A stretch of DNA of 64,000 nucleotides from Burkholderia paludis (GCF_000732615.1 NZ_JPGL01000029.1:46728-110727); one strand, 5' to 3'; shown: positions 8,492-17,027, numbered from the stretch's first letter. The notes: generated by a model not told the origin, from the letters alone. A program made the numbers and translations.

Positions 8492-8923
8492 GTGACTCGA
8501 CAAGCTTCGCCCCCTGCTCACCGTTTCATGCGCGTGGACATGCGCCCCGAATGGCTCGGCCTCCCCGTGCCGGAGCGCTTCCGGCAACTGCGCGAACACG
8601 TCGAGCCGATCCTCAAGACGCATGGCGAGTGCGTGTCGCTGCGCTTCCGCGACACCAGGTTCTACTCGGCGTGCCTGACCGACCTCTGGGTCCGGGATGA
8701 GCAGGATCACCACACGTCCGAACGCGTGGTCGAGACACTGCGCGAGACGCCGTTCCGGGATCGCTACGTCGACATCGCCGAGATCCTGCCGGACGTCGAG
8801 GAGAGGACGCCCGCGCGCGCAACGACGGCCTGGCCGCGCTGTCCGCCGACCAGGCCCACTCGGCATGCAGACGCGGTTCATGAGCTGCGACCGAGCAGTC
8901 GTTCCTTTCACGCCGCCGCTTGA
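8492..8923 (+). CDS. Darcynin-like small protein, probably frameshifted near its 3' end
   Basis: Residues from about 13 to 103 (MRVDMRPEWLGLPVPERF..., ...LRETPFRDRYVDIAEILPDVEE) look like the darcynin family of ~115-125-aa proteins of unknown function. After DVEE the frame turns into an Arg/Pro/Thr-rich tail unlike a folded protein. In another frame the same DNA reads EDARARNDGLAALSA and reaches a stop at 8881-8883, which is the sort of tail expected for the family. A 1-2-nt indel near 8805-8812 is therefore likely, in nature or in assembly. It is divergent from the TetR gene and upstream of the MFS exporter. Confidence 0.55.
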   Translation: MTRQASPPAHRFMRVDMRPEWLGLPVPERFRQLREHVEPILKTHGECVSLRFRDTRFYSACLTDLWVRDEQDHHTSERVVETLRETPFRDRYVDIAEILPDVEERTPARATTAWPRCPPTRPTRHADAVHELRPSSRSFHAAA

Positions 8924-8992
8924 AAGGACGACTGTTGCAACATGCGGAACAACTGTTGTCACGCGTGACGCAACGGTCACATTGTGGGCATA

Positions 8993-10408
8993 ATGACGCC
9001 TTTACCGCGCGCCCAGCCCATGTCGCCCGTCTTTCTAGCACCGCTCATCGTTGCCTGTGCGTTGTTCATGGAAAGCGTCGACGCCAACATCATCGTCACC
9101 GCGTTGCCCGCGATGGCGAGGGACTTCGGGCACAGCCCCGTCACGTTGAACATTGCGATCACGGCCTACGTGGTCGGGCTCGGCGTGTTCATCCCGATCT
9201 GCGGCTGGCTGGCCGACCGCTTCAGCGCACGCGCCGTGTTCCGCACCGCGATCGGCATCTTCGTCGTCGGCTCGCTGATGTGCGCGGCGTCCAGCTCCCT
9301 CGGCGTACTCACGTTCGCACGCTTCATCCAGGGCGTCGGCGGCGCGATGATGGTGCCCGTCGGCCGCATCATCATCTTCCGCGCGGTGCCGCGTTCGGAT
9401 CTCGTGCGCGCGATGAACTACCTCGCGATTCCCGCGCTGTTCGGGCCCACGGTCGGGCCGCTCGTCGGCGGCTTCATCACGACCTACCTGCACTGGCGGA
9501 TGATCTTCTTCATCAACGTGCCAATCGGCCTCTACGGGATCTATCTCGCGAGCAAGCACATCGCGAACACGCACGAGCCCGACCCGGGCCCGCTCGACTG
9601 GTTCGGCTTCCTGCTGTCGGCAAGCGGCGCGGCGCTGCTGCTGATGGGCCTCACGCTGATCGACGGCGCGCTCACGTCGCGCTCGAACGCCCTGCTGATG
9701 TGCGTGGCCGGCGCCGTCCTGCTCGCACTGTACGTGCCGTACGCGCGCCGCAAGACGCGCCCGGTGCTCGACCTCAGTTTCCTGAAGATCCCGACCTACC
9801 ACGCGAGCGTCGTCGGCGGGTCGCTGTTCCGGATCGGCCTCGGCGCGGTGCCGTTCCTGCTGCCGCTCGCGCTGCAGGAAGGCCTCGGCATGACCGCGTT
9901 CCATTCGGGGCTCATCACGTGCGCGTCCGCGCTCGGCGGCGCGGTGAGCCGCTCGACCGCCACGCATACGCTGCGCCGCTTCGGCTTTCGCACGGTACTG
10001 ATCTACAACGCGGCGTTCGCGGGGCTCGCGATCGCCGCGTACGGCGTGTTCCATCCGGGCATGGCGACCTGGGCGATCTGGCTGGTCGTGCTCGTCGGCG
10101 GCATCTTCCCCGCGCTGCAGTTCACGAGCCTGAACTCGATGATCTACGCGGACATCTCGCCGCGCGACGCGGGCCGCGCGACCAGCCTCGGCAGCGTCGT
10201 GCAGCAGATGTCGCTCGGCCTCGGCGTGACGGTGGCCGGCCTCGTGCTGCACGTGTCGCACTGGCTGCAGGGCCACCAGACGATGGTGTGGTCGGATTTC
10301 TGGCCCGCGTTCGTCGTGGTCGGACTGTGCTCGTTCGCGTCGATCCCGATCACGCGGCGGCTGCCGCCCGGCGCCGGCGACGAAGTCGCGCGCGGCAAGC
10401 GGCAATAA
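8993..10408 (+). CDS. MFS multidrug exporter, DHA2 (EmrB/QacA) type
   Basis: A 471-aa inner-membrane protein with 12 or more hydrophobic segments. It carries the DHA2 motifs ALFMESVDANIIVTALPAMARDF in TM1, GWLADRFSARAVF in loop 2-3, and RFIQGVGGAMMVPVGRI in TM4, and would export hydrophobic drugs using the proton gradient. I chose ATG 8993 over the in-frame GTG at 8984; MSPVFLAP at 9020 is another possible start. It follows the darcynin-like gene and is probably controlled by the divergent TetR regulator. Confidence 0.85.
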   Translation: MTPLPRAQPMSPVFLAPLIVACALFMESVDANIIVTALPAMARDFGHSPVTLNIAITAYVVGLGVFIPICGWLADRFSARAVFRTAIGIFVVGSLMCAASSSLGVLTFARFIQGVGGAMMVPVGRIIIFRAVPRSDLVRAMNYLAIPALFGPTVGPLVGGFITTYLHWRMIFFINVPIGLYGIYLASKHIANTHEPDPGPLDWFGFLLSASGAALLLMGLTLIDGALTSRSNALLMCVAGAVLLALYVPYARRKTRPVLDLSFLKIPTYHASVVGGSLFRIGLGAVPFLLPLALQEGLGMTAFHSGLITCASALGGAVSRSTATHTLRRFGFRTVLIYNAAFAGLAIAAYGVFHPGMATWAIWLVVLVGGIFPALQFTSLNSMIYADISPRDAGRATSLGSVVQQMSLGLGVTVAGLVLHVSHWLQGHQTMVWSDFWPAFVVVGLCSFASIPITRRLPPGAGDEVARGKRQ

Positions 10409-10412
10409 GACG

Positions 10413-10436
10413 TGCCCGCGCGGCGGGCATCTTTTT
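10413..10436 (+). terminator. Rho-independent terminator after the MFS exporter
   Basis: TGCCCGC-GCG-GCGGGCA stem-loop immediately after the stop codon, followed by TCTTTTTC. Stem plus T tract is typical of an intrinsic terminator. Confidence 0.75.
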
Positions 10437-10602
10437 CGCCGTCTCGCCGGCCGGTTGCGCCGCCCGGACGGGCAGCCGCGGCCGGCTCGCTCGACGCATC
10501 ACGCCGGGCTGGCGGCATCGGCATCGGTATCGGGCGCAACGGGATCGGGAAAGGAAGACGGCATGACGTGCCGTGCAGCGGCGGGGGAATGACCGGAAAA
10601 AC

Positions 10603-10658
10603 AAAAAAATCAGCGGACATCCACACGGGGCCGGTGCACAGCCGCATGGATGTCCGCT
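10603..10658 (-). terminator. Minus-strand rho-independent terminator of a possible small RNA
   Basis: A perfect 12-bp stem (10647-10658 with 10612-10623, AGCGGACATCCA / TGGATGTCCGCT) is followed on the minus strand by GATTTTTTTGTTTTTCC. No minus-strand protein gene ends here: the flanking genes both run rightward and the minus-strand DNA from about 10890 down has no ORF with a ribosome-binding site. A short RNA starting near 10770-10790, where the minus strand shows TATAGT and, 21 nt upstream, TTGACA, is the simplest explanation. The -35/-10 spacing is poor, so the promoter is tentative. Confidence 0.5.
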
Positions 10659-10792
10659 CAGGGCTCCGGGTCTCCCGATGGGGGTTGAGAATCCCGGATT
10701 CGCTTCGTGCGTGCCATGGACGTATGTGCGTCGGAAGCGGAATCGTTGCGCGCTCAGTTCGTCGCGCCATGGAGTGAACTATAGGGAAACTT

Positions 10793-10831
10793 GCGCAACG
10801 CATCTGTCAACCATTGTCAGACACGTTGCGC
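10793..10831. repeat. Interrupted palindrome upstream of the YcaQ-like gene
   Basis: GCGCAACG (10793-10800) and CGTTGCGC (10824-10831) are perfect inverted repeats 23 bp apart, enclosing TCTG/CAGA arms (10803-10806 and 10818-10821). It may be an operator or a cruciform-forming element in the region shared by the putative minus-strand RNA and the rightward gene. Confidence 0.4.
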
Positions 10832-10892
10832 CTGCACATCGGCCGCTTTCGCGCTAAAGTGGTTCCCGACCATCACTCCCGCCCGCCCTCCG

Positions 10893-12104
10893 ATGCTTAC
10901 GCTCTCGCCCGCCGCCGCCCGCGCGCTGCATCTCGCCGCGCAGGGCCTGCTGACGCCGCCCCGCCGCAAGGCCACCAAGGCCGACGTGCTCGACACGATC
11001 CGCCGGATGGCGCAGTTGCAGATCGATACCATTCACGTCGTCGCGCGCAGCCCGTATCTCGTGCTGTTCAGCCGTCTCGGCGCGTTCGCGCCGCAGTGGC
11101 TCGACGAACATCTCGCCGAGGCGCGCCTGTTCGAATACTGGTCGCACGAAGCGTGCTTCCTGCCGGTCGAGCAGTTCGGCCTGATGCGCTACAAGATGCT
11201 CGACCCGTCGGGGATGGGCTGGAAATACGCGGCCGACTGGCATGAACGGAACCGTCCCGACATCGAGCGGCTGCTCGCGCGGATTCGCGACGAAGGCCCC
11301 GTGCGATCGGCCGATTTCGCCCGCGAGGACGGCGCGAAAGGCAACGGCTGGTGGGATCGCAAGCCCGAGAAGCGGCACCTGGAAGTGCTGTTCACGACCG
11401 GCGACCTGATGGTGTCGGAACGCCGCAACTTCCAGCGCGTGTACGACGTGCGCGAGCGCGTGCTGCCGGGCTGGGACGACGCGCGCGACCTGCCGCCGCG
11501 CAGCGCCGTGCTGCCGACGCTGCTCGACCATACGTGCCGCGCGCTCGGCGTCGTGCGCGCGGACTGGGTGGCCGACTACTACCGGCTGCCGCGCCGCTCG
11601 TACCGCGCGGAACTCGAGCAGCTCGCGGACGCGGGCGACCTGATCCCGGTGGCGGTCGACGACTGGAAGGAGCCGGCCTACGTGCATCGCTCGCTCGAGG
11701 CGTGGCTGCCGGCCGCCGGGGCCGACACGCTGCGCTCGACGGTCACGACGCTGCTGTCGCCGTTCGACCCGGTCGTCTGGGACCGGCGGCGCGCGTCGAC
11801 GCTGTTCGGTTTCGACTACACGATCGAGTGCTATACGCCCGGCCCGAAGCGGCGCTACGGCTATTTCTGCCTGCCCGTGCTGCATCGCGGCCGGCTGGTC
11901 GGCCGCATCGATGCGAAGGCGCACCGCTCGCTCGGCACGTTTGAACTGAAGGCCGTGCACGTGGAACCGGGCGTGCGGTTCGGCACGGGGCTCGCGGCCG
12001 ACGTCGCGAAGGCCGTGAAGAAGCTCGCGGCGTGGCACGGCACGCCTGAAGTCGCGGTCACGCATGCGCCGCCCGCGCTGGAACAAGCGCTGGCCGGCGC
12101 GTAG
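10893..12104 (+). CDS. YcaQ/AlkX-family winged-helix protein, probable DNA glycosylase
   Basis: A 403-aa member of the HTH_42 family (winged helix-turn-helix, DUF1006). YcaQ of E. coli is a base-excision glycosylase acting on interstrand crosslinks. The diagnostic Q-x-Q motif is present (MAQLQIDTI, Q41-L42-Q43). Other family landmarks are FEYWSHEACFLPVE, RHLEVLFTTGDLMVSERRNFQRVYD, LLSPFDPVVWDRRR and GRIDAKAHR. I chose the ATG at 10893 because it begins the conserved region. Monocistronic, convergent with the hydrolase gene. DNA-repair activity is inferred from the family. Confidence 0.85.
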   Translation: MLTLSPAAARALHLAAQGLLTPPRRKATKADVLDTIRRMAQLQIDTIHVVARSPYLVLFSRLGAFAPQWLDEHLAEARLFEYWSHEACFLPVEQFGLMRYKMLDPSGMGWKYAADWHERNRPDIERLLARIRDEGPVRSADFAREDGAKGNGWWDRKPEKRHLEVLFTTGDLMVSERRNFQRVYDVRERVLPGWDDARDLPPRSAVLPTLLDHTCRALGVVRADWVADYYRLPRRSYRAELEQLADAGDLIPVAVDDWKEPAYVHRSLEAWLPAAGADTLRSTVTTLLSPFDPVVWDRRRASTLFGFDYTIECYTPGPKRRYGYFCLPVLHRGRLVGRIDAKAHRSLGTFELKAVHVEPGVRFGTGLAADVAKAVKKLAAWHGTPEVAVTHAPPALEQALAGA

Positions 12105-12128
12105 GCGCCGGCCGGCGGGTGCCGCGCG

Positions 12129-13286
12129 CTACCGGCGTGCGGCGATCCAGTCCGCGATGCCCGGCCACGCATCGCGCAGCGTGCGCGACCCCATGAACAG
12201 CCCGATGTGCCCGCCCGGCACCAGTTGCCGCGTGATTTGCTGCTTCGGCGTCCCGACCAGATCCTGCGCGCCGAATACCTGCTCCGGCGTCGTGATGTCG
12301 TCGGTCTCGCCGGCCAGCAGGTAGACCGGGCACGTGACGTTCTTCAGGTCGAGCGTGCGGCCGAGCGCGACGAACGCGCCCTTCGCGAAGCGGTTCTCCT
12401 TGAAGATCTGCACGATCGCCTGCAGGTACCAGCGCCCCGGCAGGTCGATCGGGCTTTCGTACCAGTTCGCGAACGCTTCGCGCTTGCGCAGGTAGTCGGG
12501 ATCGTCGATGTGTTCGTACAGGTCGACGTGCTCGGCGAGGTAGTGCTGGTCGGGATGCATGTTCTTCCAGCCGCGCAGCATGAAGCGTCCGCGCATCAGC
12601 CCGCCGCCCATCTTCACGAGCTCCTCGTAGAACGACGTCGGATACGCGTGCGCCATCCGCTTGATCGGGCCGTCGCCGGCATCGGTGTCGATCGGCGAAC
12701 CCGCGAGCACGAGGCTGGCGACCTTGTGCGGGAAACGCGCCGCGTACATCGCGGACATCCAGCCGCCCTGGCAAAGGCCGACGAGATTTACGCGGCCGCC
12801 CAGCTCGTCGACGCAGACGTTCAGTTCGGCCAGGTACTGGTCGATCTCGAGATCCTTCATGTCCTCGGTTGCCGAGCGCCAGTCGGTCAGGTACAGGCGC
12901 GTCACGCCGTGCTCGCGCAGCGTCTGCATCAGGCTCTGCCCCGGCTGGTAGTCGGCGATCATCGCGCTGTGCCCCGCGTACGGCGCGTCGACGATCGTCG
13001 GCAGCCCGTGCGCCGGCTCGACCGAGTAATCGCGGAACGTCATCGTCCGCAATTCCAGCAGCGGACGATTCGCCGACGCCAGCGCCGGATGCGGCTCGAT
13101 ATGGAGCTTTTCCTCTTCGGCGAGGAAGCGCAGGTTGCGCGCGGCGATTTCGGAGCCGAGCTGGAACATCGCGGTGGCCGCCGCCATCGGCCAGAAGATC
13201 GGCAACGCGGGGGCGCGGTCGGACGGGGTCGAAGGCGTGGACGGCGTGGATTGCGTGGATTGCGTGGACAGGTCGCTCGATTTCAT
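12129..13286 (-). CDS. PHA-synthase/depolymerase-like alpha/beta hydrolase
   Basis: A 385-aa protein of the PhaC-like alpha/beta hydrolase group. The nucleophile motif is GLCQGG (Cys172), as in polyhydroxyalkanoate synthases, where Cys replaces the lipase Ser. Asp (LAGETDDITTPEQ) and His (VPGGHIGLFMG) complete the triad. It is shorter than class I PhaC (~590 aa) and lacks much of that N-terminal domain, starting instead with a Ser/Thr/Pro/Gln repeat (residues 5-22). It is third in a pta-ackA-hydrolase operon, 8 nt after ackA, so it may act on hydroxyacyl-CoA or polymer linked to acyl-phosphate metabolism. Synthase versus depolymerase cannot be settled here. Confidence 0.7.
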   Translation of the reverse strand: MKSSDLSTQSTQSTPSTPSTPSDRAPALPIFWPMAAATAMFQLGSEIAARNLRFLAEEEKLHIEPHPALASANRPLLELRTMTFRDYSVEPAHGLPTIVDAPYAGHSAMIADYQPGQSLMQTLREHGVTRLYLTDWRSATEDMKDLEIDQYLAELNVCVDELGGRVNLVGLCQGGWMSAMYAARFPHKVASLVLAGSPIDTDAGDGPIKRMAHAYPTSFYEELVKMGGGLMRGRFMLRGWKNMHPDQHYLAEHVDLYEHIDDPDYLRKREAFANWYESPIDLPGRWYLQAIVQIFKENRFAKGAFVALGRTLDLKNVTCPVYLLAGETDDITTPEQVFGAQDLVGTPKQQITRQLVPGGHIGLFMGSRTLRDAWPGIADWIAARR

Positions 13287-13294
13287 CGAAAGGC

Positions 13295-14503
13295 TCACAG
13301 GGTGGGAGACAGGGCGGGAAGCGTCGCGTCGTCCAGCACGCGCCGCGTGTGTCGCGCGATCATCAGGTTCTCGTCGGTCGCGATCACGCGCACCGTCACG
13401 CGCGATGCATCGCCCGAAATCACCGCGCGGTTCGCGGCGTTCGCCGCGTCGTCGAGCGCGATGCCGAGCCACGCCGCCCGGCGGCAGATCAGCTCGCGCA
13501 CGCGCGGCGCGTGCTCGCCGATGCCGGCGGTAAACACCAGCGTATCGAGCCCGCCGAGCGTACCGGCGAGCGCGGCGAGCTCGCGGGCCACGCGATACGC
13601 GAACAGTTCGACCGCATGCGCGGCCGCCGGCGCGTCGCTCGCAAGCAGCGTGCGCATGTCGCTCGACACGCCCGACACGCCGAGCAGGCCCGATTCCGCA
13701 TAGATCAGCTGCTCGACCTCGTCGAGCGAACGCCCGTCGTGACGCTGCAGGTACAGGATCACGCCGGGGTCCAGCGCCCCGGTGCGCGTCCCCATCGGCA
13801 GGCCGTCGACGGCCGTGAAGCCCATCGTCGTGGCGACGCTGCGGCCCTGAGCGAGCGCGCACAGGCTCGCGCCGTTGCCGAGATGCGCGACCACCGTCCT
13901 GCGCTGTGTCCATGCCGGATCGAGCGCGCCGAGCGCCGTCGCGATGTATTCGTAGGACAACCCATGAAAGCCGTAGCGCACGATCCCTTGTTCGGTCAGC
14001 GCGCGCGGCAGCGCGAATTCGCGTTCGAGCGCCGGCATCGTCGCATGGAACGCGGTGTCGAAGCACGCGACCTGCGGCAGATCGGGCGCCACCGCACTCA
14101 CCGCGCGGATCGCGTCGACATGATGCGGCTGGTGCAGCGGCGCGAGCGGCGACAGCGATGCGATCCGTTCGAGCACCTGCGCGTCGATCCGCACCGGCGC
14201 GGTGAAATACGGGCCGCCATGCACGACCCGGTGCCCGACGCCGTCGAACGCGGCCTCGCGCCCGACGTGGTCCGCGAACCATGCGTGCAGCGCCTCGATC
14301 GCGCCATGATGCCCCGGCCGGGCCACCGGGCAATCGGCCAGCGTCGCACCGTGCGCGTCGGCCACGAACAGATGCGGCGCGGCATGCAGGCTTTCGATCT
14401 GCCCGTGCACGCCCGCGTCGAGCGAGCGGTCCGCGCATGTGTCGTACACCGAGAACTTGAGGCTCGACGAGCCGGCATTCAGCACGAGAACGGGATGTCG
14501 CAT
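13295..14503 (-). CDS. ackA: Acetate kinase (or related short-chain acyl kinase)
   Basis: A 402-aa acetokinase-family enzyme that interconverts acetyl phosphate plus ADP and acetate plus ATP. Motifs: LNAGSSSLKFSVY at the N-terminus, HRVVHGG, RYGFHGLSYEYI, VAHLGNGASLCAL, GALDPGVILYL and FTAGIGEHAPRVRE. Length is normal for AckA. It lies 11 nt downstream of the phosphotransacylase gene. A butyrate or propionate kinase activity remains possible. Confidence 0.9.
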   Translation of the reverse strand: MRHPVLVLNAGSSSLKFSVYDTCADRSLDAGVHGQIESLHAAPHLFVADAHGATLADCPVARPGHHGAIEALHAWFADHVGREAAFDGVGHRVVHGGPYFTAPVRIDAQVLERIASLSPLAPLHQPHHVDAIRAVSAVAPDLPQVACFDTAFHATMPALEREFALPRALTEQGIVRYGFHGLSYEYIATALGALDPAWTQRRTVVAHLGNGASLCALAQGRSVATTMGFTAVDGLPMGTRTGALDPGVILYLQRHDGRSLDEVEQLIYAESGLLGVSGVSSDMRTLLASDAPAAAHAVELFAYRVARELAALAGTLGGLDTLVFTAGIGEHAPRVRELICRRAAWLGIALDDAANAANRAVISGDASRVTVRVIATDENLMIARHTRRVLDDATLPALSPTL

Positions 14504-14514
14504 CGCGGCCCCCG

Positions 14515-15483
14515 TCACTGTGCGTTCGCGGCGGCGGCAGCCTGCGCCGGCACGACCCCGGTACGCGCCGCCTCCGCGACGAGCAGCGCGACCGCGCAGC
14601 TCGCGAGGCGGGTGCGCTCGCTGTCCGCGCGGCTCGTCAGGATTACCGGCACGCGCGCGCCGAGCACGATTCCGGCCGCATCGGCGTTCGCGAGAAACGT
14701 CAGCTCCTTCGCGAGCATGTTGCCGGCCTCGAGATCGGGAGCGACGAGGACGTCGGCGTCGCCCGCGACGGCCGAGCCGAGATGCTTGAGCCGCGCCGCC
14801 TCGGGGCTGATCGCGTTGTCGAACGCGAGCGGCCCGTCGAGCAGCCCGCCGGTGATCTGGCCGCGTTCGGCCATCTTGCACAGCGCGGCCGCGTCGAGCG
14901 TCGACGGCAGTTTCGAGCTGACCGTCTCGACCGCCGACAGGATCGCGACCTTCGGCCGGTCGATGCCGAGCGCGTGCGCGAGATCGATCGCGTTCTGCAC
15001 GATGTCGGCCTTCTGCTCCAGCGTCGGGTGGATGTTGACGGCCGCGTCGGTGATGAACAGCGGCTTGCGGTAGGTCGGCACGTCCATGATGAACACGTGG
15101 CTCAGGCGCCGCGCGGTGCGCAGCCCCGTATCGGCGCGCACGACTTCCTCGAGCAGCTCGTCGGTATGCAGGCTGCCCTTCATCAGCGCCTGCGCATCGC
15201 CCGCGCGCACCAGCCCGACGGCCAGCGCCGCCGCCGCGTGGCTGTGCGGCGCATCGACGAGCCGGTAGCCCGACAGGTCGATGTCGAGCGTCGCGGCCAG
15301 CGCCGCGATCCGCGCCGCGGGGCCGACCAGCACGGGCACGACGAGGCCGGCCCGGGCCGCGTCGACCGCCGCCCGCAGCGATACCTCGTCGCACGGATGC
15401 GCGACCGCGACCGTCACCGGACGCAGCGCACGGCAACGCGCAATCAGCGCGTCGTATTTCTGATGCTGACGGACCTCGGTCAT
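14515..15483 (-). CDS. Phosphate acetyl/butyryltransferase
   Basis: A 322-aa Pta/Ptb-family enzyme that exchanges CoA for phosphate on acetyl-CoA or butyryl-CoA. The core includes VPVLVGPAARIAALA near the N-terminus, ALMKGSLHTDELLEEVV, HVFIMDVPTYRKPLFITDAAVNIHP, and VLVAPDLEAGNMLAKEL near the C-terminus. It is the short form without the large N-terminal domain of E. coli Pta, and resembles the MaoC-less members of the Pta/enoyl-CoA hydratase group. First gene of an operon with ackA and a PHA-synthase-like hydrolase, divergent from the orphan ATPase genes. Confidence 0.85.
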   Translation of the reverse strand: MTEVRQHQKYDALIARCRALRPVTVAVAHPCDEVSLRAAVDAARAGLVVPVLVGPAARIAALAATLDIDLSGYRLVDAPHSHAAAALAVGLVRAGDAQALMKGSLHTDELLEEVVRADTGLRTARRLSHVFIMDVPTYRKPLFITDAAVNIHPTLEQKADIVQNAIDLAHALGIDRPKVAILSAVETVSSKLPSTLDAAALCKMAERGQITGGLLDGPLAFDNAISPEAARLKHLGSAVAGDADVLVAPDLEAGNMLAKELTFLANADAAGIVLGARVPVILTSRADSERTRLASCAVALLVAEAARTGVVPAQAAAAANAQ

Positions 15484-15687
15484 CGAACGCCCCTTCGAAA
15501 GGATTACGTGAACGGATTCTCATGCGTGACGGAAGGCCATCGTTTGACCCTCGTCAATCGTTTCAGGTGAAGTCCCGATAGCATGAAATCGCGCGATGAC
15601 ACTTCGATGGCCGCGGACCACGCGCCCGGCCGCCCGTCGCGCCGCCGTCGCGCCGGCGACCCGGGCGCCCCGCTTCGCCGGCCTGCC

Positions 15688-16557
15688 ATGCACATACGAG
15701 AAATCCGCTCGAAAATCGCCAGTACGTCGTCCACGCGCAAGATCACGAAAGCGATGGAGATGATGGCCCGCACCAAGATGGCGAGCGCGCAGCGGCGCGC
15801 GCGCGATTTCCGGCCCTACGCGACCCGCATCCGGGACATGGTCGAACGCGTGCTGCGCGACCGGCCCGACCACCTGTCCGCGCTGATGGCGCGGCGCGCG
15901 CCGGTGCACCGCGTCGGCCTGATCGTCGTCAGCACCGATCGCGGGCTGTGCGGCCCGCTCAATACGCGGCTGCTGGTCGAATGCGTGGATGCGCTGGCGC
16001 GCTGGGACCAGGCCGGCGTGGCCTGCGAGCTGAGCGTGATCGGCGCGCGCGGCCTCGCGCCGCTGATGCGCCACGGGGCGACCGTCACGGCGCGCGCGAG
16101 CGGCCTGGCCGCCGAACCGCATTTCGAGCCGCTGCTCGGCGCGCTGCTCGTGCCGCTCACGGGGTTCGTCAACGGCGAGCTCGACGAGGTGCACATTGCC
16201 TACAACCGCCTGACGAGCCCGCTCGCCTACGAACCGCGCATCGACGCGATGCTGCCGCTCGCGGGGCTCGATCCCGGCGCGCCGGCCGGCGACGCCGAGG
16301 CGTCCGACTACCTGTACGAGCCCGCGCCGAAACCGGCCGTGGACACGCTGCTGCTGCGCCATGTCGAGGCGACGCTCTACCAGGCCGTCGTGGAAAACTA
16401 CGCGTGCGAACAATGCGCGCGCATGTTCAGCATGCAGACCGCGACGGAGAACGCCGATCGCGTGCTGCGCGACCTGCGCCACCTGTACCAGAAGACGCGG
16501 CAGGCGCAGATCACCACCGAGCTGTGCGAGATCGTCGCCGGCGCGGCGGCCGTCTGA
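15688..16557 (+). CDS. Orphan F1 ATP synthase gamma subunit
   Basis: A 289-aa gamma-subunit homologue, the central shaft of F1. Conserved parts are intact: N-terminal REIRSKIASTSSTRKITKAMEMMA, the STDRGLCGPLNTRLL segment, and the C-terminal coiled-coil RQAQITTELCEIVAGAAAV. I chose the ATG at 15688 because canonical gamma subunits begin at this point; an in-frame ATG at 15583 would add 35 Arg/Pro-rich residues. It is followed only by epsilon. No alpha, beta, delta, a, b or c gene lies on either side, so this is not the main ATP synthase operon. Confidence 0.85.
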   Translation: MHIREIRSKIASTSSTRKITKAMEMMARTKMASAQRRARDFRPYATRIRDMVERVLRDRPDHLSALMARRAPVHRVGLIVVSTDRGLCGPLNTRLLVECVDALARWDQAGVACELSVIGARGLAPLMRHGATVTARASGLAAEPHFEPLLGALLVPLTGFVNGELDEVHIAYNRLTSPLAYEPRIDAMLPLAGLDPGAPAGDAEASDYLYEPAPKPAVDTLLLRHVEATLYQAVVENYACEQCARMFSMQTATENADRVLRDLRHLYQKTRQAQITTELCEIVAGAAAV

Positions 16558-16568
16558 CGGAGGGAATC

Positions 16569-17027
16569 GTGGAAACGTCGATGAAACTCGACATCCTGAG
16601 CGTGGAGGATGTGCTGTTCTCCGGCGACGCGCATTTCGTCGTCGCGCCGGGGGAAAGCGGCGAGCTGGGGATCTACCCGCACCACGCGCCGCTGCTCACG
16701 CGGTTGCGGCCGGGCGTCGTGACGGTGGTCGAGGCGCCGGGCGGCCCGCATCGCCGCCTCCTCGTCGCGGGCGGCCTGCTGGAGGTGAGCCGCGACGGCG
16801 TGACGCTGATCGCCGATCATGCGCTGCGCACGCCCGAGCTCGACGACCTGCGGGCGCGCGAGGCGCGACGCGCGGCCGACGACTGGCGCCGCGAACATGC
16901 GCCCGAGCACCGGCGCGCATTCGATTTCGCGTCGGCCCGCACGGAGCTGATGGACGAGATCCGGCGTTTCTTCGCGATGGCGATGCGGCAGCACACGACG
17001 CGCGATACGCCGGGCGGCGCCGGCTAG
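16569..17027 (+). CDS. Orphan F1 ATP synthase epsilon subunit
   Basis: About 152 aa. The N-terminal beta-sandwich typical of epsilon is clear (LDILSVEDVLFSGDAHFVVAPGESGELGIYPHHAPLLTRLRPGVV) and is followed by a helical C-terminal part. I chose GTG 16569 because GGAGG sits 5 nt upstream; the ATG at 16581 would be 17 nt from it. It starts 11 nt after atpG and so is co-transcribed. In F1, epsilon binds gamma and can inhibit ATP hydrolysis, so the pair could cap or exchange with the housekeeping enzyme. That role is inference. Confidence 0.85.
   Translation: METSMKLDILSVEDVLFSGDAHFVVAPGESGELGIYPHHAPLLTRLRPGVVTVVEAPGGPHRRLLVAGGLLEVSRDGVTLIADHALRTPELDDLRAREARRAADDWRREHAPEHRRAFDFASARTELMDEIRRFFAMAMRQHTTRDTPGGAG

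Noticed and set aside
10144..10803. Minus-strand long frame over the MFS 3' end and intergenic region
   Set aside because: Antisense to the exporter, no ribosome-binding site, and it runs through a strong minus-strand terminator.
13200..13275. Short tandem GTGGA-type repeat, possible minisatellite
   Set aside because: It simply encodes the STQSTPSTP N-terminal repeat of the PhaC-like protein and is explained by coding sequence.
12129..14438. Very long minus-strand frame spanning the hydrolase and part of ackA
   Set aside because: Its N-terminal part is a high-GC frame antisense or out of phase to acetate kinase; only the portion from 13286 down shows the hydrolase motifs and a believable start.
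15583..15687. Longer start for the gamma subunit
   Set aside because: Adds 35 Arg/Pro-rich residues not typical of gamma subunits; the start at 15688 fits the family.
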